The translations under genes were made by a program, and so were the position numbers. From Arthrobacter crystallopoietes (lineage in GTDB: Bacteria > Actinomycetota > Actinomycetes > Actinomycetales > Micrococcaceae), in NCBI RefSeq assembly GCF_002849715.1, contig NZ_CP018863.1:2480001-2544000 (forward strand): DNA of 64,000 bases, read 5' to 3'. The stretch's first letter is position 1. Every line of letters starts with the position of its first letter. Below are positions 8,220 to 17,085 of the stretch, one piece after another. The notes under the pieces are model-generated. The model had not been told where the DNA came from. It did not search any database and worked only from the letters and a program-made list of their open reading frames with translations.

Positions 8220-9299
8220 TTGAAAACTGTCGATGCACCGGCCACGGGCACAGACTCCATTCCGGCTGCCGGGCTGCGCGAAACCGCGCTGCGGCTGCCC
8301 GTGCGCAGCGGAAAGGTGCGGCTGCGCTGGCTGGCCGCGGCCGTCGTCGTACTTTGCGCTGCAGTGGTGGCCAGTGTCTGCATCGGCAGCCAGCCTTCGT
8401 CGGTGGCGCAAGCCTGGCATGCGGTGGTGACGCCGACGGGAACCAACATGGACGTAACCATTCTGCAGCTGCGCTGGCCCCGGACGTTGACCGGGATTGC
8501 GGCCGGCATCTGTCTCGGCGTGGCCGGGACGCTCTCGCAGGGGCATACCCGCAATGCCGTGGCGGATCCGGGTCTGCTGGGCATCAACCAGGGGGCGGCG
8601 CTGGCCATCGTGGCCGCGACTGCCATCGCCGGGACCATGCTGCCGCTGACCCAAGCCGTGCTGGCGTTCGGCGGCGCGCTGCTGGCCAGCGTGTTCGTGT
8701 TCCTGATCGGGACCGCCGCCCGGCACGGCTCCACGCCGATCACGCTGGTGCTGGCCGGCGCCGCGGTCACCGCGCTGTGCACGGGGCTGGTGACCGGGAT
8801 CGTCCTGCTGAACGAGGCGGCCTTGGACACGTTGCGCTTCTGGCAGGTGGGCTCCATCGCCGGGCGCAACGACATCCTGCCGGCCATCTGGCCCTTCCTG
8901 CTGGCGGGCCTGGTGCTGGCGGCGATGAACATTCCGGCACTGAACGCGCTGGCGCTGGGCGAAAACACCGCCCGGTCGCTGGGCATCTCGGTACTGTGGG
9001 CGCGCTGCGCCGGCATCGCCGCGATCACGCTGCTGGCCGGATCCGCCGTGACCATGGCCGGCCCGATTGCGTTCGCCGGGCTGCTGGTTCCGCATATCGC
9101 CCGGGCCATGGTGGGGGCCGACTACCGCTGGCTGCTGCCGGCTTCCGCGGTGACCGGCGCCGCGCTGCTGCTGCTGGCCGATACCGCCGGACGGGTCATC
9201 GCGCGTCCGGGCGAGCTGTCCGTGGGCGTGGTGCTGGCCGTCATCGGCGCGCCCTTCTTTGTCTTCCTGGCCCGCCGCCGCAAGCTGGTGACCGTATGA
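8220..9299 (+). CDS. FecCD-family siderophore ABC permease, subunit 1
   Basis: Integral membrane subunit of a ferric-siderophore importer (BtuC/FecCD fold, about ten helices), 359 residues. Family signatures are LRWPRTLTGIAAGICLGVAG near the N-terminus and GPIAFAGLLVPHIARAMVG, the coupling region that contacts the ATPase, near residue 280. TTG start at 8220 has AGAAGG upstream. The stop overlaps the next ATG (ATGA), indicating translational coupling to the second permease. Confidence 0.93.
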   Translation: MKTVDAPATGTDSIPAAGLRETALRLPVRSGKVRLRWLAAAVVVLCAAVVASVCIGSQPSSVAQAWHAVVTPTGTNMDVTILQLRWPRTLTGIAAGICLGVAGTLSQGHTRNAVADPGLLGINQGAALAIVAATAIAGTMLPLTQAVLAFGGALLASVFVFLIGTAARHGSTPITLVLAGAAVTALCTGLVTGIVLLNEAALDTLRFWQVGSIAGRNDILPAIWPFLLAGLVLAAMNIPALNALALGENTARSLGISVLWARCAGIAAITLLAGSAVTMAGPIAFAGLLVPHIARAMVGADYRWLLPASAVTGAALLLLADTAGRVIARPGELSVGVVLAVIGAPFFVFLARRRKLVTV

Positions 9300-10387
9300 G
9301 CACCGTCACCCGCGACGGCGGCAACCCCGTCCGTTCGCTGCGCGTGCTGCGGGCCGGGCCGGTCTCCATCCGGGTCAGTCCGCGCGGGCTGTCCGTGGGC
9401 GGGGTGCTGATCCTGGTGCTGGTGGCGGCCATGGCCATCCACGTGGCCAACGGCGGCACCCCGCTCGCCCTGCTGGACGTGCTGCGCGCGCTGCTCGGAG
9501 ACACGTCCGATTCCAAGGTCCATCTGGCCGTGACCGAGTTCCGCGCGCCGCGGATGGTTGCCGCCGTCGTCGCCGGTGCCTGCCTCGCCGCCGCCGGAGC
9601 CATCACGCAGACCGTGGCCAGGAACCCGCTGGCCAGCCCGGACGTGCTGGGCGTAACGGCCGGGGCCTCGCTCGGCGCCGTCACGGTGCTGGTGGTCGCT
9701 GGCGGCGGGAATGCCGGACTGAGCGGGCTGGCCGCAACGATGGGCATGCCTCTGGCTGCCTTCGGCGCGGGCGTGCTCAGCGGCGTCGCGGTCTACCTGC
9801 TGGCCTACCGCGGCGGGATCGACAGCTACCGGCTGGTCCTGGTGGGGCTGGGCATCAACGGTTTTGCCGTCAGCCTCACCACTTGGCTGCTCACCCTCGG
9901 CGACGTCAGCAGCGCTGCCCAGGCGCTGACCTGGATGACGGGTTCGCTCAACGGCAAGGACTGGGCGCTGGTGCAGCCGATGGGGGCCATCGCCGTGGTG
10001 CTGGTGCTGGCCGCAGTCTTCTGCGGGCGGTGGCTGCTGCTGACAAGCCTGGGTGAGGACACCGCCGTCGGACTTGGAACCCGGGTTGGTGCGGTGCGGC
10101 TGACGGCCCTGACCATCGCGGTGCTGCTGGCCTCGGTGGGCACCGTGGTCGCCGGGCCGCTGGTGTTCGTGGCGCTCGCCAGCCCGCAGATCGCGCGCAT
10201 CCTGACCGGTTCGGTGGTGCCCCCGGTGGCAGTTTCCGCGTTGGTGGGCGCCGTGTTTGTGCTGCTGGCCGACACCGTCTCCGCCAACGCCCTGAGCGTG
10301 GCGCTGCCCGTGGGCGTTGCCACCGCGGTGGTCGGCGCGCCCTATTTGATCTACCTGATTCTGCGCTACCAACGGAGGCTCACATGA
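9296..10387 (+). CDS. FecCD-family siderophore ABC permease, subunit 2
   Basis: Second membrane subunit, 363 residues, forming a heterodimer with its upstream paralogue. It shows the same family blocks: FRAPRMVAAVVAGACLAAAG, then GPLVFVALASPQIARIL as the ATPase contact. The gene begins four bases before the upstream stop, and its own stop overlaps the ATPase start by four bases, so the three genes form one coupled operon. The first 30 residues are a cytoplasmic Arg-rich extension. Confidence 0.93.
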   Translation: MSTVTRDGGNPVRSLRVLRAGPVSIRVSPRGLSVGGVLILVLVAAMAIHVANGGTPLALLDVLRALLGDTSDSKVHLAVTEFRAPRMVAAVVAGACLAAAGAITQTVARNPLASPDVLGVTAGASLGAVTVLVVAGGGNAGLSGLAATMGMPLAAFGAGVLSGVAVYLLAYRGGIDSYRLVLVGLGINGFAVSLTTWLLTLGDVSSAAQALTWMTGSLNGKDWALVQPMGAIAVVLVLAAVFCGRWLLLTSLGEDTAVGLGTRVGAVRLTALTIAVLLASVGTVVAGPLVFVALASPQIARILTGSVVPPVAVSALVGAVFVLLADTVSANALSVALPVGVATAVVGAPYLIYLILRYQRRLT

Positions 10388-11187
10388 GCGCGCCCAGTAC
10401 CGGCGGGCGGCTGCGCGCCGACGCCCTGACCCTCGGCTACGACGGCCCCGACATTGTCCGGGAACTGTCGCTGACCGTGCCCGACGCCGCCATCACCGCC
10501 GTGATCGGGCCCAACGGCTGCGGGAAGTCCACGCTGCTGCGCGGGCTCGGCCGGCTGCTGGCGCCCCGGTCCGGAGCGGTCACGCTCGACGGCGAACCCC
10601 TGGCCAAGCTGTCCACCCGGCACGTTGCCACCAAGCTGAGCGTGCTGCCGCAGACGCCGGCCGCGCCGTCCGGGCTGACCGTTGCGGACCTGGTTTCGCG
10701 CGGGCGGCACCCGCGGCAGAAGTGGTACCAGCAGTTCTCCGTGGCGGACGAGGCCGTGGTCCTCGACGCGCTGGCGGCCACGGACAGCCTGGAGCTGGCG
10801 GACAAGCCGCTGGAGGATCTCTCCGGCGGCCAGCGGCAGCGGGCCTGGATCTCGATGACGCTGGCCCAGGAGACCGACATCCTGCTGCTGGACGAACCGA
10901 CCACCTACCTCGACCTGGCGCACCAGGTGGAGGTCCTGGAGCTGGTCCGCCGGCTCAACCGGGACCGCGGCCGCACCGTGGTGATGGTGCTGCACGACAT
11001 CTCGCTCGCCGCGCGCTACAGCGACCACATGGTGGCCATGAAAGACGGCCGGATTGTCGCGCAGGGAACCCCGGCTGAAGTCGTCACGCCGGAACTGCTG
11101 CTCGAGATCTTCGGGCTGGCCGCCCAGGTGGTGCAGGAACCGACAGCCGGACGGCCGCACGTCATCCCCCTGGGCGCCGGCGTCTAA
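10384..11187 (+). CDS. siderophore ABC transporter ATPase
   Basis: Cytoplasmic ATPase (FepC-like) powering ferric-siderophore import, 267 residues. Walker A GPNGCGKST (42-50), Q-loop LPQTP, signature LSGGQRQRAW, Walker B ILLLDEPTTYLD and the switch His in VLHDISLAARY are all present. It completes an importer with the two preceding permeases and the divergent lipoprotein under the iron box. No biosynthesis genes are nearby, so the siderophore may be foreign or made elsewhere. Confidence 0.95.
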   Translation: MSAPSTGGRLRADALTLGYDGPDIVRELSLTVPDAAITAVIGPNGCGKSTLLRGLGRLLAPRSGAVTLDGEPLAKLSTRHVATKLSVLPQTPAAPSGLTVADLVSRGRHPRQKWYQQFSVADEAVVLDALAATDSLELADKPLEDLSGGQRQRAWISMTLAQETDILLLDEPTTYLDLAHQVEVLELVRRLNRDRGRTVVMVLHDISLAARYSDHMVAMKDGRIVAQGTPAEVVTPELLLEIFGLAAQVVQEPTAGRPHVIPLGAGV

Positions 11188-11279
11188 CCACACTCAAACC
11201 GCCGCCGCACCGTCGCACCGCCGTCGGACGCGGACGTCGGGCCGTCGGATCCGGAGCGCCCCGCAGCCGTGCCGCTTCC

Positions 11280-12050
11280 CTAGGGGTTCCGCGCGCCGAA
11301 GGAGGTGGAGACTGCGAAGTCCCCGCCGACAATGTAGCTGCGGCGGTACTCGAGCGGGCGGCCTCCCGCATAACCCACGCGGTCGATCAGGAGCAGAGCC
11401 GTATCAGCGGCGCACTGCAGCGACCGGGCCTGTTCCTCCGTGGCGATGACGGCGGTGAGCCGTTCTTCGCCGCCGTCCAGCGAGATCCCGCACGCTTCCT
11501 CGAGTTCCTGGTACAAGGCAGTGTTGGAAAAGTCCCGCTCCAGCAGCGGCCCGACCTGTTCGGCCGGCAGCCAGACATCATCCAGCGCCAGCGGAACGTC
11601 GTCGGCATAACGCCGTCGCGAGAGGTGGAACAGTGGTTCGTCCGCCGCAAGCATCAACCGCTGGGCTACCGCTTCGTTTTGCTCCACTTCCTGGGCCAGG
11701 ACGTCACTGTAGTGCTCCATTCCCGCTTCCTGCAGTGTGGCGAAGAGGCTGTACACGGGACCGTAGGCTGTGCTTTTCCCCGCAACCACCTGCGGCAGGG
11801 CAACCGGCTTGCGGCCGCGTTGCGCGGTAACCAGCCCGGCCTCGCGCAGGGGCCGCAAGGCCGCGCGGATGCTGCCGCGGCTGGCACCGTATTCGTTGGC
11901 CAGGGCCAGCTCGCCGGGGAAACCGGTGCTGAATTCGCCCTTCTGCAGCCGGCGGTGCAGATCCCGGCTTATGGCTTCCCATAGCGGAGTTGCAGGCGCG
12001 GTGCCGCCGGGTTCGGAAGCTGAAGGTTTTGCCTGGTCCTGCCCGGTCAC
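11280..12050 (-). CDS. GntR-family transcriptional regulator (HutC/UTRA type)
   Basis: DNA-binding repressor of about 256 residues. The N-terminal winged helix (PLWEAISRDLHRRLQKGEFS; LANEYGASRGSIRAALRPLREAGLV) is followed by an arm and a C-terminal UTRA ligand-binding domain (PLFHLSRRRYADDVPLALDDV; IDRVGYAGGRPLEYRRSYIVG). GTG start at 12050 has GGAGG at good spacing. It is divergent from the DsbA-CcdA operon. A GntR-type palindrome in the shared promoter recurs at the start of the lipoprotein gene at 15533, so it probably regulates itself, the thiol genes and that lipoprotein. Confidence 0.9.
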   Translation of the reverse strand: MTGQDQAKPSASEPGGTAPATPLWEAISRDLHRRLQKGEFSTGFPGELALANEYGASRGSIRAALRPLREAGLVTAQRGRKPVALPQVVAGKSTAYGPVYSLFATLQEAGMEHYSDVLAQEVEQNEAVAQRLMLAADEPLFHLSRRRYADDVPLALDDVWLPAEQVGPLLERDFSNTALYQELEEACGISLDGGEERLTAVIATEEQARSLQCAADTALLLIDRVGYAGGRPLEYRRSYIVGGDFAVSTSFGARNP

Positions 12051-12068
12051 GTAGCCTCCATTGGAGAA

Positions 12069-12082
12069 AATGTATAAACATT
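12069..12082. promoter_or_regulatory. candidate GntR operator AATGTATAAACATT
   Basis: Arms AATGT and ACATT around ATAA, 18 bases before the gntR start and about 30 before the dsbA-like start. The core is close to the HutC-subfamily consensus GTMTAKAC and it overlaps a TATAAA that could be a -10 element. An unrelated stem GCGGCC/GGCCGC follows at 12084-12100. Confidence 0.65.
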
Positions 12083-12113
12083 TGCGGCCATTTCGGCCGC
12101 ACGAGGAGCCCGA

Positions 12114-12872
12114 ATGCCGTCGCACAAGCCAACTGCCCCAGCCAGCAACCCCCGCAACCGCAACTTTACCGTGACGGCCACGGTCCTTGGCGTGGCCGTG
12201 CTCCTGCTGTTCGTCGGCATCTTCGCCTACCAAGGGGGTAAATCGCAGCAGGCCGCCAGCGCCGGTCAGGGTGAACCGGCCGGAGCGAACGCCCAGCAGG
12301 GCAGTGCCGGCGGACTGGACATGTCCCGGCGCATAGCCGATGACCCCACTGCGCTGGGCGCCGTGGACGCCCCGGTGGTCATGGTCGAATATTCGGACTA
12401 CCGGTGCCCCTTCTGCGGCCTCTTCGCGCGCGACCCGCTGCCCGTCCTGGTGGAGAAGTACGTCGACAGCGGAGAGCTGCGCATCGAGTGGCGCGACCTG
12501 CCGGTCTTCGGCGAGGAGTCGATGCAAGCAGCACTGGCCGGGCGTGCCGCGGGGGAGCAGGGCAAATTCTGGGAGTTCAACAAGGCCGTCTACGCTGCCG
12601 CACCTGAACGAGGACACGCGGACCTGAACCGGGAGCGTCTGATCGGGTTCGCCGAGCAGGCCGGAGTGCCGGATATGAAGAAATTCGAGGCGGACCTGGA
12701 CTCGAAGCAACTGCGTGAAGCGGTAGTCAAGGACGCGCAGGAAGCGGCCTCCCTCGGAGCCACCGGAACACCTACCTTCCTGGTCAACGACACCCCCTTT
12801 GTGGGTGCCCAGCCGCTGGAGGCGTTCGAAAAGGCCATCGACGCCGAGCTGAACGAAGCGGGAAGCAAGTAA
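12114..12872 (+). CDS. DsbA-like membrane-anchored thiol oxidoreductase
   Basis: Thioredoxin-fold protein, 252 residues, acting outside the membrane. One N-terminal anchor helix (19-39) precedes a Gln/Gly-rich linker and a DsbA domain with redox pair CPFC (Cys98/Cys101) and cis-proline loop GTPTF. Such proteins form or isomerise disulfides in secreted proteins. GAGGAG precedes the ATG. The stop overlaps the start of the ccdA-like gene, which would supply or accept electrons, forming one thiol-redox operon under the divergent GntR. Confidence 0.92.
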   Translation: MPSHKPTAPASNPRNRNFTVTATVLGVAVLLLFVGIFAYQGGKSQQAASAGQGEPAGANAQQGSAGGLDMSRRIADDPTALGAVDAPVVMVEYSDYRCPFCGLFARDPLPVLVEKYVDSGELRIEWRDLPVFGEESMQAALAGRAAGEQGKFWEFNKAVYAAAPERGHADLNRERLIGFAEQAGVPDMKKFEADLDSKQLREAVVKDAQEAASLGATGTPTFLVNDTPFVGAQPLEAFEKAIDAELNEAGSK

Positions 12873-13741
12873 TGGAAATCGGTTACGCCGGAGCCTTCCT
12901 CGGCGGAATGCTCACGCTGCTCAGCCCGTGTTCGGCGTTGCTGCTGCCGGCGTTTTTCGCCTACGCCTTTTCCACCAAGACACGGCTGGTTGCCCGGACG
13001 GCGCTGTTTTATGCGGGCCTCCTTTCTACCCTGGTGCCGCTGGGGGTCTTCGCCGGGGCGCTCGGATCCCTCGTCACCCAGCACCGCCATGTCCTGGTGG
13101 CGGTGGCGGCCACCCTGGTGATCCTGCTCGGGGCGGCGCAGATCCTCGGCCTCCGGTTGCCCGCCGCCATCCGGAGCAATGCGCAAGCAGGTTCTTCCGG
13201 TCTCTCTGTTTTTGTCCTCGGGACGGTCTACGGTGTCGCCGGGGTCTGCACCGGGCCGATCCTCGGCTCCATCCTGACCGTGGCAGCAGTCGGCAGCAAC
13301 GCCATGTACGGCGGCATCCTGCTGGCGATTTATGCGCTCGGCATGGCGCTGCCGCTCTTCGCGCTGGCGCTGGTCTGGGACCGGCTGGGTATCAGCGGGC
13401 GCCGTTGGTTGCGTCCGCGCCCGCTGGTCATCGGCCGCTGGTCCAACTCCTGGATCATGGTCCTTTCCGGGATCCTCTCCATCGGGATCGGAGTCCTGCT
13501 GCTGGTCACGGACGGAACGGCAGGCCTTGGCGGCGTGCTCAGCGTCGGTGACCAGTTCCTGCTGGAAACCACGGTCAGCGGCGCGGCGTCGGGCATCTCC
13601 AACGCGGTCTTCGCCCTGATCGCGGCGGCGGTGCTGGCTGTCGCCGTCGTACTGTATCTCAGGAGCCAGCGGGCCCAGCGCGCAAGTGGCGGCTTCGCCT
13701 CGGTTGGCCCCGCGGCCCGGAACGACGAGGAAGAGCGATGA
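12872..13741 (+). CDS. ccdA: CcdA/DsbD-like transmembrane electron transporter
   Basis: Polytopic protein of the DsbD transmembrane-domain family, 289 residues, moving reducing equivalents across the membrane to extracytoplasmic thioredoxin-like proteins. The two expected cysteines are seen in LLSPCSALLLPAF and VAGVCTGPILGS. Helices continue to about residue 265, with a hydrophilic C-terminal tail. Start overlaps the dsbA-like stop by one base and the stop overlaps the next start (ATGA), so translation of all three genes is coupled. Confidence 0.9.
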   Translation: MEIGYAGAFLGGMLTLLSPCSALLLPAFFAYAFSTKTRLVARTALFYAGLLSTLVPLGVFAGALGSLVTQHRHVLVAVAATLVILLGAAQILGLRLPAAIRSNAQAGSSGLSVFVLGTVYGVAGVCTGPILGSILTVAAVGSNAMYGGILLAIYALGMALPLFALALVWDRLGISGRRWLRPRPLVIGRWSNSWIMVLSGILSIGIGVLLLVTDGTAGLGGVLSVGDQFLLETTVSGAASGISNAVFALIAAAVLAVAVVLYLRSQRAQRASGGFASVGPAARNDEEER

Positions 13742-14238
13742 GGAGCGGCCTGGCGTCACTGAAGGCTGCGCTTGCGCTGTGGCCGCGCCGGCGCTGGCTG
13801 GCCGCGCTCGCTGCCGCCACCGCCACGTATGTAGTGGTGGCCGTCCCGACCGATCTGATCGACACGCCGTTTTTCGGCCGCGAGGTAGCGCCGACCTGGT
13901 GGTCCTTCCCGGTCCTGGCCATCACGGCCGCGCTGGCAGGTTTGGTGGCCGCGACCTACGTGGCGCGACTGCCACAGGCGTCACCGGAGCGCGGGCAGCG
14001 GTTCGGCGTCGCGGGCGCCATCGTCTCGTTCTTCGCCGTCGGTTGCCCGGTCTGCAACAAAATAGTGCTCCTGGCCCTGGGCACCTCCGGGGCCATGCAA
14101 TATTTCGAGCCGGTCCAGCCGCTGCTTGCAGCGGCATCGATCGGCCTGCTGGGCGGGGCGTTCTACCGGCGTGCCACGTCCGAAGACCGCTGCGCGGTAC
14201 CGCAGAAAACAACGACGGCGGCACTCACCGGCCGCTGA
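13738..14238 (+). CDS. membrane protein with conserved CPVC motif
   Basis: A 166-residue, roughly four-helix membrane protein with no named family that I recognise. Its striking feature is a CxxC in a membrane-proximal segment, FFAVGCPVCNKIVLLALGTS, which would suit thiol-disulfide exchange or metal binding. Coupled by ATGA to the ccdA-like gene and probably part of the same electron-transfer chain. The final residues include another Cys (EDRCAVPQ). A VKOR-like role is conceivable, but the length and motif spacing do not show it. Confidence 0.8.
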   Translation: MRSGLASLKAALALWPRRRWLAALAAATATYVVVAVPTDLIDTPFFGREVAPTWWSFPVLAITAALAGLVAATYVARLPQASPERGQRFGVAGAIVSFFAVGCPVCNKIVLLALGTSGAMQYFEPVQPLLAAASIGLLGGAFYRRATSEDRCAVPQKTTTAALTGR

Positions 14239-14270
14239 ACCTCCGGCCGCGGAACGTCTGGCCCCGGAAT

Positions 14271-15533
14271 CTATCCCGGGGCACCCTGCTTTTCGGGGAC
14301 GGCCAAGGCATAGACGGTCCGCTCCTTCGTCGGGAACAGGGCCGTCCCATCGGGCAGCAGGGACACCGGGAGGACATAGTCGCCGGTGTCCAGAATGGCG
14401 CCGGAGTCTATGTCGATTTTGGCCGCTACGCCGTCGAGCTCGGCGTACGCCCCGCCCGGGCCGGCCGCCGTGATCCTCGCGCTGCGGGCGAAGCTCTTGG
14501 TCCATAAGGTGCCCGCACCGGGCCGGACAGCCGTGATCAGCTGCGACCCGTCGGTTAGCTCCGACGCCAGCAGGACCGTGCCGGAAGACCCGTCAGTCAC
14601 TGCCATCCCGGCCGGGGATCCGGCCAGCTGTCCCAACGGTTCGCCGGTTCGAAGATCGTAAACAACGTCCTGAGGCTTCATGCCCTGCTCCTCCCATCGC
14701 AGCACCACGACGCCCCCGGTGGCCGGCCCGTAACTGCCAGTGAACCGGACCTTCGCGCCCGCAGTTGTCCCGTTCGGCCGACGGAGTTCGTCCGCGGACC
14801 ACAGGGTGCCGCGGGAACCGGTATCGACGGCCAAGAACTTGGATTCGGTGCCGATCAAGGCCGCGCCGTGGTGTTCATAGAGAGCCGTTTCGCCCGCCGG
14901 GGTTTCGACGACGCTTCCGGTGCCCGCGTCCAGCAACGTGCCCGGCGTGGTGCCGGCCGTGAGCGCCTTCGGCGTGTTGGCGAAGATGAGTCCGTTTCCC
15001 GCGGAGGGGCCGGGAACTTCGGTGGGTCCCCACAGCACATCCCCGCTGCCAGCAGAGAAGGCGGTGGCCGTCGTGAAGCTGACCGGACCCTGCCCGTCTT
15101 GTCGGGCGTCGGAATCAAGAATAACGACGGCGGGCTGCCCGCCAACGCTGGTCAGCACCGTGCCCACACAGGACGGATTGGTATCGACGCGCCAGAGGGT
15201 GCCCTCGGCGTTGAAGCCGTAGAAGCTTAACGATGATCGGCCGTCCCGGGGGAAGGCCGAACCGATGAAGGTGGCCCCCGCGGCCGCCGGGGCACTGTCG
15301 ATCCTGACAGCCGAAGTCACCTCGAATCCGGGGAACAAGCGCGCACCATCGGTTGAGGCGGTTGAGGCGGTTGAGGCGGTTGGGCCGGTTGAAGCGAAGG
15401 GACCAGTGGGCGGCTTGCCGATATCCATGCGGTGCGCGGTGGGCAAGGTGGTGTCCGGTGAACAGGCTGCAACACCGAGCACGGCAACAAGGACGAGGCC
15501 CGCAGCGGCTCGCCGTCGTGAATGTCTATACAT
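14271..15533 (-). CDS. PQQ-repeat-like beta-propeller lipoprotein
   Basis: Secreted lipoprotein of about 420 residues. The signal ends VLVAVLGVAACSPD with the lipid-modified Cys at 24. The body is a string of short beta motifs (e.g. GTLWRVDT, DVLWGPTEVPG, GTLWSADELR, GTLWTKSF) of the PQQ-like propeller type, usually a scaffold or binding surface, not an enzyme. A Ser/Thr/Ala linker after the signal (TASTASTAS) is encoded by a 9-base tandem repeat. Start ATG at 15533 lies inside a GntR-type palindrome. Convergent with the CPVC gene. Confidence 0.85.
   Translation of the reverse strand: MYRHSRRRAAAGLVLVAVLGVAACSPDTTLPTAHRMDIGKPPTGPFASTGPTASTASTASTDGARLFPGFEVTSAVRIDSAPAAAGATFIGSAFPRDGRSSLSFYGFNAEGTLWRVDTNPSCVGTVLTSVGGQPAVVILDSDARQDGQGPVSFTTATAFSAGSGDVLWGPTEVPGPSAGNGLIFANTPKALTAGTTPGTLLDAGTGSVVETPAGETALYEHHGAALIGTESKFLAVDTGSRGTLWSADELRRPNGTTAGAKVRFTGSYGPATGGVVVLRWEEQGMKPQDVVYDLRTGEPLGQLAGSPAGMAVTDGSSGTVLLASELTDGSQLITAVRPGAGTLWTKSFARSARITAAGPGGAYAELDGVAAKIDIDSGAILDTGDYVLPVSLLPDGTALFPTKERTVYALAVPEKQGAPG
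15351..15395. repeat. 9-bp tandem repeat in the lipoprotein linker
   Basis: Five consecutive 9-base units, three identical (GGTTGAGGC) and two variants, encode the Thr-Ala-Ser linker between lipid anchor and propeller. Slippage here would change linker length without breaking the frame. Confidence 0.8.
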
Positions 15534-15534
15534 T
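15521..15534. promoter_or_regulatory. second candidate GntR operator over the lipoprotein start
   Basis: On the minus strand it reads AATGTATAGACATT, with core GTATAGAC, an exact fit to the HutC consensus GTMTAKAC. It differs from the site at 12069 in one central base. The start codon lies within it, so bound regulator would block initiation of a leaderless or very short-leader message. Confidence 0.65.
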
Positions 15535-15614
15535 TCGACGGCCACGCTACCATGCACAGGGAAGGCTTTTCCCGCCCGCGCATCGCGCCGGCTCAGAACG
15601 GACCAGGAGGACCC

Positions 15615-16004
15615 ATGCCCACAGCGGACAGCCCCATGCAAGATGCCCGTGCCGAGTCCAAGTCGCCGGGCCTGCTGGTCCACGGCGCGGGACCCGGCGC
15701 CCAGGATTGGCTGCCGGGCGTGCTGCGCAGCGCAACCAACGCGGCAGACGCCCTGCCGGCGGGGACCGCCATTGAAGTAGTCATCCAAGGCCCCGGAGTA
15801 GCCCTGCTCTCTGACGGATCAGGGTTCGCCGACGAAATCACCGCCGCGCTGGAGCGGCAAATCCGGGTTCTGGCCTGCGGAAACAGCTTGCGTTCGGCCG
15901 GCGTGCCGTCGGACCAACTGCTGCCGGGCGTCGCCACAGTCCCGGCCGCCATCGCCCACCTGGCCAGCAGGCAATGGGAAGGCTGGGCCTACGTCCGGCT
16001 CTAG
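15615..16004 (+). CDS. DsrE-like family protein
   Basis: Small soluble protein of 129 residues resembling the DsrE/YchN fold: EVVIQGPGVALLSDGSGFADEI, then a cysteine strand VLACGNSLRSAGVP and a C-terminal AHLASRQWEGWAYVRL. Family members shuttle sulfur or are uncharacterised. The Cys in LACGNS is in the usual position of the family cysteine. Start ATG at 15615 has an ideal AGGAGG. It ends eight bases before the convergent old yellow enzyme gene. Confidence 0.8.
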   Translation: MPTADSPMQDARAESKSPGLLVHGAGPGAQDWLPGVLRSATNAADALPAGTAIEVVIQGPGVALLSDGSGFADEITAALERQIRVLACGNSLRSAGVPSDQLLPGVATVPAAIAHLASRQWEGWAYVRL

Positions 16005-16011
16005 GAGCGGC

Positions 16012-17085
16012 CTAGTTCGCCAGGTACGGGTAGTCCGTGTAGCCTGCAGCGCCGTCGGTGTAGAAGGTCTTCGAGTCCGGATCGTTCAGCGGGAGGTTTT
16101 CCTGCCAGCGGCGGGCAAGATCCGGATTCGCGATGGCAGGGCGGCCCACCACAACGCCGTCGGCCAGCCCGTCGTCGAGGATCGCCAGTGCTTCTTCGCG
16201 GGTGGTAATGACGCCGAAGCCGTTGTTGAGCAGCACCGGACCGCCGAAGCGCGCGCGCAGTTCCTGGACCAGTGCACCGGCCGGTTCCTTGTGCAGGATG
16301 CTCAGGTAGGCCAGGCCCAGCGGGGCAAGGCCGTCCAGCAGCGCGGCGTAGGTTGCCCGAGTCTCTTCGGCGTCGAGCTCCAGGGCGCCCTGGACATTGT
16401 GTTCGGGGGAGATACGGATGCCCACCCGGTCCGCACCGATCTCGGCGGCAACGGCGGCGGCAACCTCAATGACGAACCGCGCGCGGTTCTCCGGCGATCC
16501 GCCGTACTGATCGGTGCGCTGGTTTGAGCTCGGGGCGAGGAACTCGTGCAGCAGGTAGCCGTTGGCCGAGTGCAGTTCCACGCCGTCCAGATCCGCTTCC
16601 ACCGCGTTCCGCGACGCCAACACGAACTCGTCGATGATGCCCGGCAGCTCATCGGTGTCCAGGGCGCGGGGAACCGGGAACGGTTTTTTGCCCTCGTAGG
16701 TGCGGGTCTCGCCGTCGATGGCAATGGCGCTGGGCGCAACAACCTCGTGGCCGCCGGTGGTGGCCTCGTGGGTGACGCGGCCGGCGTGCATGACCTGGGC
16801 GACGATCCGTCCGCCGTCGTGATGGACGGCGTCCGCGACAGCCCGCCAGCCGTCGATCTGTTCGGGCGTGACCAGGCCCGGCTGGCGCTGGAAGCCCTGT
16901 CCCGCGTAGCTCGGGTAGGTGCCCTCGGTGACGATCAGTCCCAGCGACGCGCGTTGCCGGTAGTGCTCGACAACCAGCGGTCCCGGAACGCCGTCCACGC
17001 CGGAGCGCATCCGGGTCAGCGGCGCCATGATGAGGCGGTTGGAGAGGTCAAGGGCGCCGACGGACAGCGGGGTAAACAGGCTCAC
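16012..17085 (-). CDS. old yellow enzyme family alkene reductase
   Basis: FMN-dependent ene-reductase (NemA/OYE type), 357 residues, reducing activated double bonds with NAD(P)H. Family features are LSNRLIMAPLTRMRS at the N-terminus, QVMHAGRVTH, the substrate-binding HSANGYLLHEFLAPSSNQRTD region, and the FMN phosphate loop ending VVVGRPAIANPDL. Start is GTG at 17085, with AGAAGGA five bases upstream; the longer open frame is rejected. No partner genes identify the natural substrate. Confidence 0.92.
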   Translation of the reverse strand: MSLFTPLSVGALDLSNRLIMAPLTRMRSGVDGVPGPLVVEHYRQRASLGLIVTEGTYPSYAGQGFQRQPGLVTPEQIDGWRAVADAVHHDGGRIVAQVMHAGRVTHEATTGGHEVVAPSAIAIDGETRTYEGKKPFPVPRALDTDELPGIIDEFVLASRNAVEADLDGVELHSANGYLLHEFLAPSSNQRTDQYGGSPENRARFVIEVAAAVAAEIGADRVGIRISPEHNVQGALELDAEETRATYAALLDGLAPLGLAYLSILHKEPAGALVQELRARFGGPVLLNNGFGVITTREEALAILDDGLADGVVVGRPAIANPDLARRWQENLPLNDPDSKTFYTDGAAGYTDYPYLAN

